NCBI GenBank assembly: GCA_030248215.1 | Contig: JASANG010004100.1 | Span: forward strand, 236,555-300,554 | Reading direction: 5' to 3' | Length of the DNA: 64,000 nt | Origin: Enoplolaimus lenunculus | Taxonomy: Eukaryota; Nematoda; Enoplea; Enoplida; Thoracostomopsidae | In this document: positions 11,901 through 22,300 of the stretch, one piece after another | Numbering within the stretch: position 1 is the stretch's first letter | How the letters are laid out: every line of letters starts with the position of its first letter | The notes under the pieces: generated by a model | The model's input: the letters and a program-made list of their open reading frames with translations, nothing else | What the model was told of the DNA's origin: nothing | Databases searched by the model: none | Translations under genes and position numbers: made by a program

Positions 11901-13590
11901 AAGGTTCGTGACCAAGATTACCAATAGGGGACTACCCAGACTCCTAAATTAAGCCTAAGCCTACGCTAAGCCTAAGGGTAAGCGGAAACAAAAGCGTAAT
12001 CTTAACTCGAAACCTAAAGCCTACGCCAAAGTGGTCGAGTTTCTAGGACCCGCGGTGTCGCTTCTCCCAATGGGAAGGTCCAGATAAGTACGCTTGGTCA
12101 GCTTCGCTATGATAACCTGCATACTTGCATGAATATAGACGAGCTATAGGATTTTCTGCCGTTTCTAAACAGCGATTTCGGCAGGCGGCAACCGTAATCG
12201 CGGAAGATCGCTCGAACGGCTGTGAATGATACAACATTTTGCCGGAAAATATCCGAAAGCAGTTGTCTTCTGAAATACCCAATTGATTCAATGAGTGAAA
12301 TCCAATTTCAAGCTTGTTTTCTACATACTTAAATTTACCGTTAATTTTGGATTACAAAATCTGCTGAAGCGGAAATTTTGGCCAAAAATACGAGGAAAGA
12401 TATTTATTTAATATAAGAATATTATACTTTTTAAACAAGCAAATAACGGGATGACCACATTTTGAATTATATAATTAAACTTCGTCCCTAACTTATCATT
12501 GTTTTAGTAAGGGTATCAAAGTTTTTGCGTCATGATGATTTCAAGTAATCAAAAAGCCAAGGTGCAGAATGGACCAAGCTGGAACTTTTGTTGTAAGACT
12601 GGAATAGATTTTGAGTGTGTCCAACTCTTTTGCCAAGCGCGACGTGACTTTATACAGCAATTAAATGATGACCAATAGGGTACAATCGGGTCTCAGTATA
12701 CATAAAAACATTTTCTGATATTCAAGAAATATTTTCTTAAATTCAAGACAATTATGTCTTAATCTAGAGTTCACACATATATGTCTTAAATGTGAGACAT
12801 TAGTTTCTGAAAACTTTTAACACTTAAATGTCTTAAATTTAAAAGTGTGTTTCATAAACGATTAAGACAAATATTTCTAAAATACAACACAAATATGTCT
12901 GTAATATTGGACAAATAGGTCTGAAATAAAAGACTTGTTTTGCTGATTTTTGAGACATATCTGTCTTTGACACAAGATTGGTCTGAGAAGTCGCCTTCAA
13001 AGTTGGGAGTAAAGCTAGACAAAATTCCCTAATTTTACAACCTAAGATATGTCCAAGACGTAAACTTAAATTGTGGGGAGCCTAAGCTCAACCCGAAATA
13101 TCTTTGAAATTGAAAATTCATATTTCTTATACTCTGATGGTATCAATCAAATTACTCCACTATTTTCGATACCACTCAAAGTCTCAGTCAGTTGAATGTG
13201 TAAACTTAAAATAATTCCAAATTTTAATAATATTTGAATTTACCAATCATACCATCTGAAGATGCTCGCCTTGCAGGGGGCCACACTCTGATTAATTCTA
13301 CAATTTTTTAGGCATTGAGTTAATTTGGTAGCTTCGTTTACACACACGGGGGTCATGCGAGGCAGGGCCATGATTCTGAACGGAACCGGACGTTATTATT
13401 GAAAATAGCTTAGTTTGTGCACTTTAAATGCTAATCTGCGTAAACAGCATGAAACTCAATTTTACTTACCTGTTAGTACCCTACAGTTTTTTCTTGTACC
13501 ATACGCTACTTGGACTGGTGGATGAGATGAATATACTGCATGGCCTACCACAGTACTTCCGGCAAAATCCGTGCGCCATGGCGTCAGTAG
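5797..13590 (-). CDS. Three-domain PAN/apple protein gene (locus)
   Basis: A minus-strand multi-exon gene. Exons, 5-prime to 3-prime: 13470-13590, 12125-12269, 11539-11738, 10252-10379, 8952-9102, 7746-7918, 6504-6789, and perhaps 5797-5901. Every junction among the first seven has AG/GT borders and matching phase. The translation gives three PAN/apple domains, each with six cysteines and each split by one internal intron. A Ser/Thr-rich linker joins domains 1 and 2. PAN domains bind proteins or sugars in extracellular proteins, and in nematodes they occur in cuticle, apical-matrix and adhesion proteins. The first exon with a signal peptide was not found, so the 5-prime end is open. A very basic stretch follows domain 3. 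Introns are filled with MITEs. Confidence 0.8.
6085..6378. mobile_element. TIR-I element
   Basis: A non-coding repeat beginning near GGCGGATCCAAAAATTTCTG and ending with GGATCC near 6370, with internal GGCAAATGTTATGAAACGC. Related copies are at 15500, 31988 and 43655. Confidence 0.6.
6504..6789 (-). CDS. PAN gene exon 7: second half of PAN domain 3 and basic tail
   Basis: Acceptor ACACTTAG, then 95 codons plus one base before donor GTAGAC. It starts EPDGNCVLNSANRETSGN and ends the PAN core at DYFELGAC. A basic region with KRQLLRRQIRSRLPR follows, which could be a proprotein-convertase target. Confidence 0.8.
6845..7110. mobile_element. TIR-J element with ATATCATATGATAT motifs
   Basis: Several copies of the palindrome ATCATATGAT, then a conserved tail with GGGACAAAACGTGTCCCAAG and GTTATAACGTGAACCCCGC. 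The same arrangement recurs at about 22760-23216. Confidence 0.65.
7471..7703. mobile_element. TIR-C palindromic MITE
   Basis: CACTGCACAAAATGG to CCATTTTTTGCAGTG, flanked on both sides by TA. Its right end reaches within about 40 bp of the donor of the PAN exon at 7746. Confidence 0.75.
7746..7918 (-). CDS. PAN gene exon 6: first half of PAN domain 3
   Basis: Acceptor TTTTTCAG, phase 1. 57 codons to donor GTAAAC in phase 0. Key residues are NCPDE, the paired-cysteine helix TLEQCLEAC, and VCRSAMYF at the donor side. Confidence 0.85.
8126..8320. mobile_element. TIR-A element
   Basis: GGCCCATTTAAAGGTCATGG to CTTTACTTTGGTC around a TTAGGC-like core. Lies in a PAN-gene intron. Confidence 0.7.
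8465..8718. mobile_element. TIR-E MITE of ACTCAGAATGAGTT repeats
   Basis: A foldback repeat built from ACTCAGA/TCTGAGT and GAGTTGAATCA motifs. The right side carries the AACTCATTGAAATTTTCAGTG end, shared with the copy at 43336-43590. Confidence 0.65.
8952..9102 (-). CDS. PAN gene exon 5: second half of PAN domain 2
   Basis: Acceptor AATTTAG, then 50 codons plus one base to donor GTAAGT. Contains VCRSIDYNSRSQRC, RLNRDVTYYEKLC. Phase 0 in and phase 1 out match both neighbouring exons. Confidence 0.85.
9120..9290. repeat. GC-rich block of TCGTCG/CGACGA motifs
   Basis: A sharp GC-rich island in an AT-rich intron. CGACAANTYGTCG-type motifs recur in both orientations, and the end carries ACTACAAATTGTAGT. 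It is most likely an inverted-repeat transposon remnant. Both strands stay open for 20-60 codons, but the exon just downstream on the minus strand already accounts for the gene. Confidence 0.4.
9452..9633. mobile_element. TIR-A element
   Basis: GGCCATTATGGTAAAGAACA to TCTTTACATGGACC with a short CCTAAG core. Confidence 0.65.
9745..9945. mobile_element. TIR-N repeat (GGGGCCCCC-rich, CGGAG ends)
   Basis: A GC-rich repeat with CAGGGCCGGAGTAGCC at one end, TGCTCCGGCATTG at the other, and ACCGGTTGAAACAAAAACCG inside. Related copies are at 30167-30355 and, inverted, 41230-41435. Confidence 0.6.
10252..10379 (-). CDS. PAN gene exon 4: first half of PAN domain 2
   Basis: Acceptor TTATTAG, phase 1. 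42 codons to donor GTGAGT, phase 0. Starts FCRPTLDTKYL and carries the helix VPGLTMSECLQYC. This exon and 8952-9102 together make one complete six-Cys PAN domain. Confidence 0.85.
10455..10640. mobile_element. TIR-K repeat (TAGCCAGCT...)
   Basis: GC-rich ends reading TAGCCGGAC and AGCTGGCTAC surround a poorly conserved AAATTTTC interior. Related copies are at 14415-14575, 28330-28495, 49450-49605 and 53280. Confidence 0.55.
10858..11442. mobile_element. TIR-A element interrupted by a TIR-M element
   Basis: The outer ends read GGGCCGTAAACCAGTAG and TCTTTACATGGGCC. The middle, about 10965-11350, is a separate inverted repeat with TCGGTTATCCGCCCC and its complement GGGCGGATATCCAAAGAG near the borders, so one element is nested in another. 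Confidence 0.6.
11539..11738 (-). CDS. PAN gene exon 3: second half of PAN domain 1 and linker
   Basis: Acceptor TTGTTTCAG, 66 codons, donor GTATGT. PAN residues SIVYNSKYNVCDIY and YLPVTC are followed by a Thr/Ser linker (ILTSTASSVITTTSSP). Phase 2 in and phase 1 out agree with exons 2 and 4. Confidence 0.85.
12125..12269 (-). CDS. PAN gene exon 2: first half of PAN domain 1
   Basis: Acceptor GGGTATTTCAG, 47 codons, donor GTATGC. Residues DNCFRIFSGKMLYHSQ lead into the helix TVAACRNRCLE, and YSC sits at the donor. The phase-2 donor joins the next exon to read YSCKSIVYN, as expected for PAN. Confidence 0.85.
12300..13469. other. PAN-gene intron
   Basis: No exon is recognised. 12690-12985 holds an AT-rich repeat of TAAGACA/TGTCTTA motifs in both orientations, probably a decayed foldback element. 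Confidence 0.5.
13470..13590 (-). CDS. PAN gene exon 1 found (N-terminal to PAN 1)
   Basis: Acceptor GTCATTCAG, 40 codons plus one base, donor GTAAGT. Contains TPWRTDFAGSTVVGHAVYSS and ends TRKNCRVLT. It enters in phase 0, so at least one earlier exon exists. It leaves in phase 1, matching exon 2. No domain is recognised. Confidence 0.65.
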
Positions 13591-13802
13591 CTGAATGACT
13601 GTGTACGAGACAATGAAACACTTACCATGAAACATTAGTTATTTAGTGTTATGTAGCATTGATACGAAGAGGTGTTACGTTGCTAATCATTAATAATTTT
13701 GATACTAAATTTCTTAAGGAAATTTTAACGCGCAAACTAAATTGTTCACAATTGGAAAGACAGTTTTGACCACATTACAAAATGCATTAGTTTTTCTGGC
13801 AT

Positions 13803-14168
13803 TGGCTGGGTTTCTGAAATCTTACTTAAGCGTTTACTTAAGTTATACTTAAGTAATTACTTAAGTCACCGACTTAAGTAATTGCTTAACTTGTTGAGCA
13901 AGAGCAAACAAACGACTATGTGAGATATTGTTATAACAAGGAAGTAATAGTTTTGCTTAAAGTTATACCGACTCCATGTGTCTACAATTTCAATTAAACC
14001 AACGTTAGTATTCATCAACGATTACTTTGTAATACATCAAATTTAGTCAGCACCTTAAGTATTTGTTTAACTTAAGCACGCTTTTAAAAACGACAAAATG
14101 GTAAAGTAATTACTTAGCACGTACTTAAGTACTATGTTGTACATAAGTAGGATTTCAGAAACCCAGCC
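13803..14168. mobile_element. TIR-D MITE (CTTAAGT repeats)
   Basis: Terminal inverted repeats GGCTGGGTTTCTGAAATC and its complement enclose many ACTTAAGT palindromes. CATT next to both ends suggests a short target duplication. A diverged copy lies at about 38950-39310. Confidence 0.7.
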
Positions 14169-14414
14169 ATTGACATAAACAAGCCGAATTTCTAAGTTTT
14201 GTGACGCGGCATGTTCCCAGAATGAAAATCGCAATAAATTAGTTACTTTTACCATAAGGTTAGGTTAGCACATAACGCTTTGTATTGATTTAGTTCTTTT
14301 TAGTTCCTTGCAAACAATGAGTTATCATTAAACCGAATCTTAAAAATACCAATATACCGATAATACCGTTATTTTTATTTTACCAATACCGATATATTTT
14401 GTCTGAAGACAGTC

Positions 14415-14575
14415 CCGTAGCCAGCTCACCTTGCTAGGCGGACCAAAAATTTTTCAGGAGAAACATTCAAGGGTTTTCAATGAGTTACAAGTAAAATTGA
14501 AAATCTTCTAGGCAGGGGGACAAATTTTGAAATTTTGCCAGGGGGGCCTGTCCCCTCCTTGGCTACGGGCCCGGC
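14415..14575. mobile_element. TIR-K repeat
   Basis: GTAGCCAGCTCACCTTGCTA to CTCCTTGGCTACGGGCC, with GGGG-rich inner borders. Confidence 0.6.
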
Positions 14576-15720
14576 TGAATACTGGTCTGAATTTTCTGAT
14601 TCCGTATTTGGGAAGTGCGTAAAGTTTTTATCACGGCAAAGCCCTATAAATTTACAGAATCAAGTTTAACATAAAACAATTCATTGAAATTAAAATTCGT
14701 TTTATGTTGATTGACAAGGTCAAAGATGTCCCGGGGATGTGCGCTCGGTGACATTCTTAAAAAACAATAATTATGATGCATTAACAACTTTAAAATGCAA
14801 AGTAGCAGAATGCAGTCAGTGTGAATTAGTGTGATTTCTGATGACCTTTGTAGAGTTCTATTTTTAAAGTTTTGATCAAAAATGTGTTTCTATTCGTTGC
14901 GATTGTTAGAACTATACGGTCTGCACGATCCGTGTTCGAAGTTTTCCGCGAAGTTAACGACCACGCCGGGAATTGTTCTTCGGCCCTTTTGCAGTTGAGT
15001 CATGCATGCTACCACTACATCAGGGTGCAACCGGAGGTGACAAATACCGCAGCCGGAGGTCACCGAAGCTTGCCGCAGCCAGAGGTGAAGCCGAACGTGA
15101 AGCGAAATTATGATGTTTAAATCTGTTAATTTTAGCTAATATCTCTGATGTATTGTTAAATCGTTGGGTTTTAAGCTCAATTTTTTATGAAATTTCAGCA
15201 ATTTTTCTTTAAAATTGTGCCAAAAGTTAAAACGAAATGCGCCAAACTCGGTGAAACTATACAAAATTTCATTACCGAAATTGCCGTTATCTCCGGAAAA
15301 ATTCTACCCGAACCAGTGGATTTTCTGCCGAAACCGGAGCCGGAAGCAGACCTCTTATACCTTGCACTAGACCATGTGATCGATTGCAACAACTTTAAAT
15401 TCCGGTATATATGCACATGTATGGCAATCTATGCTTTACATAGACTTTACTGTGCGCATATACTGACCAGAGTGAGACGCGCTACCCGCGGATGCCTATC
15501 AGAGGCGGATCCAACAACTTCTGACGGCAGGCGGGGGGTAGGGATGGCAAATGTTAAAAAAACTTTTGAGGGGAAAACTGTATTTTTTTACAAAACAATT
15601 TTCTGAGGGGAAAAATTGTAAGGCTGTAAACAGCTATTCGTTTTTCAAAATTTCAGGACCTATTTTATTCTCCAAACACCCCTTAATAACAAAATTGCCA
15701 TAGAAGTCAGCAAGCAAGAA
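14576..15720. other. Intergenic stretch with repeat fragments
   Basis: Contains a weak plus-strand open frame (14872-15120, no convincing start), a CCGGAGCCGGAAGC-type repeat at about 15290-15350 whose inverse is at 19590-19670, and a TIR-I fragment from about 15500. No gene is supported. Confidence 0.4.
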
Positions 15721-15737
15721 ATACCTAATGGAAATAC

Positions 15738-15865
15738 CATTGTGTTGAGTTGGTATAGCATACTGTTTTCAGATCAGAATAAAAAAATTGCAAAAAAATG
15801 ATTAATTTTTTTGGAATTTTTTATTCTGATCTGAAAACTGTATGATATACCAACTCAACACAATG
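15738..15865. mobile_element. Hairpin MITE
   Basis: Inverted repeat with arms of about 60 bp (CATTGTGTTGAGTTGGTATA and its complement, TGTTTTCAGATCAGAATAAA and its complement) and almost no loop. Confidence 0.75.
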
Positions 15866-16268
15866 TTATTCCCATAAATTTTTTTGTAATATCAAGTAAA
15901 ATTCCTGTTTAAGATACCAAGTGAAGTTTTCCACCTTAGTTCAATGCGGAAAACTTGACTTGATCCGCAAGCTCGGTATAAAAAAGAGTGGCGTTTCCAA
16001 AACCATTTTGAGAGTGGCGTGTAGGGAGTTGCAGGTCTTACAGGAGGGTCTAAAACGTTTCTACGGGTGACCGAAATTTTTAGGAGATCTGAGCGAACCC
16101 TTTGCCGCTCCTGCTACGGGTCCGTGCTGGTTAATAGCGAGTTTATTCAAGAAACCTGCTTTACCTGTAAATATTTCATAACATGCACTAGATCTGAGGC
16201 CAATTACTCGACAAAGATTTGAAAATTAGACCTTTTGGCCAAATTTGGGAAAATTTTAAAAATGAAAA

Positions 16269-16356
16269 ATGTTTCTAAAAGTGACCGGTAAGAATGCTAC
16301 ATTTGAAACCAAAATTGAGCATGTCGACGTATATTATCACACCAGTGCCCAACAAT
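16269..16356 (+). CDS. Possible first exon of the eight-Cys gene
   Basis: ATG followed by 29 codons (contains FETKIEHVDVYYHTSAQQ) to donor GTGAGT, phase 1, which matches the acceptor at 19812. No signal peptide or other support. Confidence 0.2.
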
Positions 16357-19300
16357 GTGAGTTTGGTCCCTGCGATTACGTCTAAAAACTTTAGACTAAT
16401 CACTTTTGCCTTACGAGTAGTTAAAAATTCGCGTTACCCCTTCACGGATTTCGAAAATCTGCAACACAATTATTTCCACTTTAATAAATCTTTAAAAGCT
16501 CAAATTGCATGAAAACTTGCTAAACAGTAACAAAATGTTTACAATTGAACTGTCTTTTCAAAAAATTTGAACATAGTTATTGAAGATCAAAAAATAACAG
16601 TTCCGGTTCCGGCAAAAAAAATGAATTTCGACTCTAGTAGCGATTCCGACACTACTCGCTTCCAGTCGGGATCTTTACGTATTGCATATTGTAAAATATC
16701 CTTGCAACACAGAAGGAAACAGGTGTGAAATGTTTAATTTTGAACTTAATTTAATATACAATGAACGAAGACCATAACAATGGCCCGTATTAATTATATA
16801 GGTCTGCCCACTTGAAAACTGGGGTATTTTGACTGGGATAGTTGTACTTTATGTTTGCACTTAGCCTTAGGTTTAGGCTTAGGCTTAGTAAAACGGAAAA
16901 GCAGGCCTGTATAATTGACGTGGTCCAAATGAGTAATCACAAAGGTAAAATAATCAGGGCGCAACCGGATATCCGTTTCCGAATTTGTTTCCGGTAAAAA
17001 TCGGTGTTCGTTTCCGTTTCCGTTATAGAAATAACGGAAATTCTGTTATTTTTACGTTCAAAATTAGTTATAAATTACGTATATATACCTCGCAATTTTT
17101 CACTACAGATATGCTGCAATTGTTTGAAACGAAATACAAATTATGGCGCATCCGCCATTTTTTCTTTTGAATGTTTAAAAAACTGGTGAATATATGCACG
17201 CCGCAATTGTATTGGCACCAAAATTAAAACATTTTTGAAACTTTTATACTTCAATATCCGTTTTCCGCTTGCGTTATTTTCATCACTATCCGTTTACGTT
17301 TCCGTTATTTTTTACTATCCGTTTACACCCTGAAAATAATTCGTCTCATTATTTTATTGAACATCATAATACTGCAAAATCCGAAAAAACATCCTCATGA
17401 TTAATTCACTCTATCGTTTCTCGCTGAGTCAATTATTAATAACATTATCCAAACTTATTTTCAATAATTATTCCACAAAGAAGTGGATTGATACGCCCGA
17501 AGATCGGACAAACGAGGTTAAAAAATCTACAAAATACGCTACCTCGTGGCCTGTTATAAATAGCCACACTACGTATTCAGTCAGGGTATTCGTCATTTGA
17601 GTTCGTAATGATGTTGTCACAAATTCTATTGAGGCAAAATTGATATCTATGGCAGAGGCAAGTGTGTATTCATACTTTCATTTTATCATTAATGTAAAAA
17701 TGAAAATGGTCAATAATTCAAACATTAGGAGCCATTTAAATATTAAAGTGAAGATTGTAATTTTTGAGACGGCCTGGAGGTCGTCTCTTATGCACTTTGT
17801 TTCCGGAATATCTATTTAAGAAATTTGTATATTTTTGAAATCGTTAATATCCGGTCGTCTGTTTATTTTTTCAGCTTTTTTAGCTATCTAGACTTAACCT
17901 AAAAATAGTTCCTACGAAATGTGGTAAACACACTGGAGCTTTTATAGTTTAGGTCTAGTGACAAAGTCCATGATTTTCAAGTCGGCAGTTCTCCCGATAT
18001 TTACAAACGGCGTCATATATCAGTATACCCAATGTAAAGAACAGGGGCGGAACAGTATTATAAGCATATTCCTAAGCCTAAGCCTAAGCCTAAGCCTAAG
18101 CCTAAGCGTAAGAATGAGCATATCCCTAAGCCTAAGCCTAAGCGTAAGAATGAGTATATTCCTAAGCCTAAGCCTAAACCTAATCCTAAGCCAAGCAAAA
18201 AATTAGCCTAAAGTTTAAGCTTACTCTTTCTAGTCCGCAGAAAAACGTTCCGCCTCTGATCTTTACATGGGCCGTCAGTATGAAAGTTTCTAATAATTCT
18301 GAACCGGTATGATTCAAGCTTATATCTAAACGTGTATAATAGCTGATGTGGGGAAGCGTATATACTTGTTTCACCTTCAGCTAAAAGTCAATCCATACCG
18401 TTCCAAATTCATACAGCCACATCCTTATAGGATGAAAATAAAATATAATTTTGGCAAAATTTACAAAACTTCTTCAAATGTTAACATGTTTTTGAAACCA
18501 TGGTATTTTTGAAAACTTACTCATCATAACATATACATTCCTTTATCAATCTTGTTTTCAACATTACAATTTTTCATTATGCATAAAAGCTGCTATTTTC
18601 AGTCAAACGAACAGTGTTGTGAAATTCAATAAATTCTTGAATGTCATGGAATTTTGCACATAATGCAGCGGTAAAGCCCTGCCTGTGCTGCTTGTACTTT
18701 GTTTATCTATTAATGATAATGCGATCTATGCATGCGATGCGTTCCCCGTTGCACTGTCTCTTTTAAGGCCTGCTTGTTATATTTCGTACGCAACCGAATG
18801 GTAAAGTGTGTCGGAAAATAAATAGTTATCTAGCAGTTTCCGTCGGAACAGTATTATATAAGCATATTCCTAAGCCTAAGCGTAAGCCTAAGCGTAAAAT
18901 AAGCATATTCCTAAGTCTAAGCCTATAAGTCTAAGCCTAAGCCTAAGCCAAGCAAAAAATTAGTCTAAAGCTTAAGCCCACTCTATCACTCACTCTAAGT
19001 TTAGTTGATTCCGGTTAAATAATTGAACAATTAAATCAGAGTGAGTTTTATTCACTCAGAATTCTCAGTTCTAAAAGTCTTAACTCAGATTGAGAGATTC
19101 AACGCATCAAGAGTTAAAATTAACTCACCGGGATTTACAGTGTAGTTTATAACTGCAATTTGATTGATGTGTTATTAAACTGAATATAGTCTAAATTCTA
19201 AGCCAAGAAAATTAATTTATTTAACAAGCAAACCGTAATCAGTATCATTTTGATCAGTGTTTGTACTAAAATTTGTCACAGACTTTTTGCTTTGCTTTGA

Positions 19301-22300
19301 AAACACTCCCGTTTCGTCATACTTTACCTGACAAATGCCAGATTGGTTTTGATTTTAGCGAGTTGAGTGGTATATATTCTGATGAACCGAATATTTTTTG
19401 CACCTGTAATAATTGAAATTTTTGTTTATCGGAAATTCCTACATCTCTGTTTCACGTTAAACTATCGTCGAAAAAGGTTTAATGACCCGGCTATTCCTAT
19501 TTAGACTGAGATCCACAATACTTGTATCCTGTTTATCTAACCTTAATCCGTCTCTTTCGAGAGACATCAGTTTAGTGTGCTTACCATGGCACAATCGGAG
19601 GTCTGCCTCCGGCTTCGGCAGAAAATCGGCCTCCGGCTCCAGTAGAATTTTTGCCGGAGGTTCCGGCATTGCTCGAATGACAATTGCCCAAACTGAACAA
19701 TTGCCCAAACTCGAGAGTTCGCAAGCAATAATTGCTCAAACGCGGCACGTGTCCAAACGATAATTGCACAAACTCGACGATTGCCTAAAACCGATTGATT
19801 TATTGCGACAGTTTCCATTGCATCCCCTCTGACTCCGACCGTTATGAATGTCGTGTGGATCGATGAGCAATGGACTGCTACCGCAGACGCTAATTCAAAA
19901 ATTTCTGACGAGATTGTTGAACAGCCCAAGGCAGTATTGACGCAATCCAGTTTATTTTCGGATCAACTAAATGAATTACTCAAAAACAATATCGAAAGTT
20001 GAAAAATATGCTGCGGTGACCCGAATAAGAGAGGGTAATAACAGAGGGGTCCCCATTTTGAGTCCCAATAAGAGTTGGAAGTGGGTAAGGATTTTTTTCA
20101 CCCGACCCGCGCTTTACCCACGCAAATATGAATTTCTTACCCGCGGGTATACACGTGCTAAAAAGATATACCCGCGACCCACCTTTTAGCCGCGACTGGA
20201 GTTAAACTAGAATTTTAAAGATTGCTGGTGATTTGCGCTTTATAGAAGTTTTACGTTTATGGCTCCAATGAATTTTACGTATGAAAGTTTACTAGAAACA
20301 ACAATTAGAGCCCATAATTGTCAATTATTCCTAATTGTAGTGCATAAATGAGTCCAGGACCAAATATAAGTTGAGTTCAAAACTTTAAAGCATACTTATG
20401 TTTTGAAAGTACATTCTTAAGTATAAACCTTGAATTATCCCTCAAGGTTTTGACACAAGACAAATAAACGTTACCGAATATGTATCAGCAACAAAGGGCG
20501 GTTAAAAATAAATTACACTCCGTAACTGAATAACAGCGGGGTACCATCTGGAGAATCCAAATAAATATCAGTCCCCTTCTTATTCGGGTCACTACAGTAC
20601 ATATCCGCTTGCAATCGGACCATGGCGTTTTATGGTTTATGGACCAAATGCAAACCATTCTGACCTCCTCTGACTACGCATCCGGGAATGGCGATTGCCG
20701 TTTGCACAATTATCACGTTTGTGCAATTGTCGTTTGACAATTGTCGCTTTTGAGCAATTGCGGATTCTGGGCCACAGTCGATTGCGCAATCTCGCTTTTA
20801 TTTCATTGTCGTTTAGGAAATTCTCGTTTGGGCAACTACTGCGCTGGATGTCGTCGTAGACGCAAACTCACCAATTAAAATTATTGTAAACTTAGGTTTG
20901 TGTCACAATTTCTTGCACACTGTTTCCTCACATTAATCTAAGGCTTGGAATTAATAGGCTTAGAATCAGAAAAGGCAGTTGTTCTTAAACTTGCAGGGGG
21001 TGCAGATGACCAGCAGTCCCCCTGAATTCTCAAAACAGGACAACAAAACATTTTTATGTTACAAGTGAAAAAGTTCCCCCACATATGTGCAGTGGCGGAG
21101 AAAAACTACAAAAGTGACACGTTCACTATCTAAATTGACCGTTATTCGGCCAAGGTGTATAAAATCAAGGATCATGATTTTTCGCAAATTGGCTATATTC
21201 TTACTCAGCTCGACCTAGGAGTTCCAAAAGTTTCAGCCTGAACCTATTAAGTCAAACTCGTGCCCTTGTATAAAGAAGGAAGGGCACCAGAGCCCAGCAT
21301 TCATTGAAATATGATGCTAGTTTCAGCTCGATATGGCAACAGAAGTTGTTTCACATCTACCGGTTACCGGTCACGCGTCATTGATTAGCACAAGAACCAA
21401 GAAAAGCAGTTCATCGTTAGACGATGCGATTGGATCAGCGGACGGCTATGAACCGAACGTAGAATTAACATCACGAGAACGCTCGTTGGTTCGATCATCG
21501 GCCACGCACTCGGAAGAAAATTTTGTCGATAATTTGGGTATAAAGTCGACGGCCCAAGTTAATACTTTAAGGGGCATCCAGGTTTCTGGTGGGTCTATAA
21601 TAGAGGAGGTTTGGATTCTAGATTACATTTTTTGCTGAGGCTTAGCCATATGCTTATGCTTAGGAACTCATTTTTGCAACGCTTAAGCTTAGGCTTAGGC
21701 TTAGGAGTAAGCTTAATCTGCTGTTACGCCCCTCTAAGTAACATTGGCCCAAAAGTCGGTGATGACTTTTAGTGCTGATGTACATTTCCCCATTCGCAGG
21801 CTTGGGCTTAGGTTCCAGAAAAGTTTACCTAAGTCTAGGCCTGAGAATTAGCGTATGCCTAAGGCTAAACCTGACGGTAAATAAAGAGAGGGGATGTGCA
21901 CAAGAGAAGTGCTACGGTAAAAGTATACAACTTGCTTTATCAGCGTAAAACAAAATTCACCAGTGTGTGCTGCGTTCTGGTTTTACTCGCCAATTCTGAT
22001 ACCTTTCTACTTCCTTACTTTGCAATAAACGACTCAACCGTGCAAACTTTTATTTCTTATCTCATCTCATTGGCCATGTCATTTGTTCTGGGGTTTACCG
22101 AAATTTTATCCGTTACAATTTCAAACGTTCCTAAGCAGAAGGGGGTTAGCAATACAACAAATACGTTTCGGTGTCCATTTGACGGCGTAAAACATATTAT
22201 ATTTTTGGTGTCTATCGTGTACTTGGTAAAGTTGTATTGATTATTCGAGTATATACATTTTGATTCTGAACCATATACTAAATTAAATACATAAAAACCA

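Noticed and set aside
14872-15120. Plus-strand open frame beginning with hydrophobic residues (VFLFVAIVRTI)
   Set aside because: No ATG in frame, no clear acceptor, and the 3-prime part is a GCCGGAGGTGA-type repeat.
15187-15606. 139-codon plus-strand frame
   Set aside because: Runs through two dispersed repeats (CCGGAGCCGGAAG block and TIR-I), so it is composite repeat sequence.
17556-17640. TATAAATAG followed by ATGATGTTG as a promoter and gene start
   Set aside because: The frame stops after 11 codons with no donor site.
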